Assembly: GCA_013002645.1 (NCBI GenBank) | Contig: JABDJF010000595.1 | Coordinates: forward strand, 1 to 5,036 | Reading direction: 5' to 3' | Length of the DNA stretch: 5,036 bases | Source of the DNA: Myxococcales bacterium | GTDB lineage: Bacteria; Myxococcota_A; Polyangia; Polyangiales; Houyiibacteriaceae | Shown: positions 4,920 to 5,036 of the stretch, piece after piece | Layout: each line of letters begins with the position of its first letter | Position numbering within the stretch: position 1 is the stretch's first letter | The notes under the pieces: generated by a model | Database searches by the model: none | What the model saw: the letters and a program-made list of their open reading frames with translations, nothing else | Told to the model about the DNA's origin: nothing | Made by a program: the position numbers and the translations under genes

Positions 4920-5036
4920 CTAGCCCCCAACGCCATTCGGGAAATTCAACATGGTGCCAAGCGCCCGGATCAACGCGGCCCGCGCGGCCTTGTCACCTGA
5001 GATGTGAACAAGGCGCTCCGTGTCGAACGACCGTCC
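4920..5036 (-). CDS. C-terminal end of an unidentified protein, 5' truncated by window edge
   Basis: On the minus strand a frame stays open from the window edge for 38 residues to TAG at 4922-4920. It includes SFDTERLVHISGDKAARA, then ALIRALGTMLNF, and ends PNGVGG. The stretch is an amphipathic helix followed by a short Gly-rich tail, a plausible protein C-terminus. The gene would be convergent with the small protein gene, 31 bp apart. No family is recognised from so short a piece, and a chance open frame in GC-rich DNA is possible. Confidence 0.45.
   Translation of the reverse strand, partial: GRSFDTERLVHISGDKAARAALIRALGTMLNFPNGVGG

Noticed and set aside
1..5036. CRISPR array, tRNA/rRNA genes, insertion sequence ends, attachment sites
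   Set aside because: I saw no regularly spaced repeats, tRNA-like cloverleaf with TTCGA arm, rRNA segments or paired terminal inverted repeats with a transposase frame.

Overview
The window is GC-rich, densely coding bacterial DNA with strong G/C bias at third codon positions. A sigma-54 enhancer-binding regulator next to a PilZ-domain gene, with small orphan genes around it, suits a deltaproteobacterium-like organism, most likely in Myxococcota. That placement is inference from style and gene content; no marker gene is present.

Left part (1-2077): the last 42 codons of a plus-strand gene, probably a fumarylacetoacetate-hydrolase-fold enzyme, end 6 bp from the stop of a convergent minus-strand pair. 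The pair, in transcription order, is a zinc-independent medium-chain NADPH:quinone-reductase-like oxidoreductase (2077-1064) and a classical short-chain dehydrogenase/reductase (940-137). They look like a two-gene redox operon, each with a clear Shine-Dalgarno sequence, driven from the AT-rich gap 2078-2188.

Middle (2078-2722): this is the scarred part of the window. Divergent from the redox operon lies a short relic of a LysR-type regulator, about 32-36 recognisable codons from the start of its effector-binding domain, with the DNA-binding half missing. It runs directly into the C-terminal part of a DUF4437-like cupin read in another frame. The longest ORF there (2182-2616) covers both pieces and ends in a 21-bp tandem duplication. 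The simplest reading is that the redox operon's former divergent LysR regulator was deleted and replaced by a fragment of another gene.

Right part (2723-5036): a sigma-54-dependent activator (receiver, AAA+, Fis-type HTH) has an intact ATPase core but a degraded receiver: the acidic pair is Glu-Gly and the conserved Lys is Arg. After 41 bp comes a small PilZ-domain protein, whose ribosome binding site and start codon lie inside a predicted nested hairpin. An uncharacterised small protein overlaps its end. These three could be one transcription unit joining sigma-54 control to c-di-GMP signalling. The window closes with the C-terminus of an unidentified minus-strand gene.

I see no CRISPR array, tRNA, rRNA, insertion sequence or attachment site. 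No complete new multi-gene system is evident; the most distinctive items are the LysR/cupin chimera, the degenerate receiver and the hairpin over the PilZ start.
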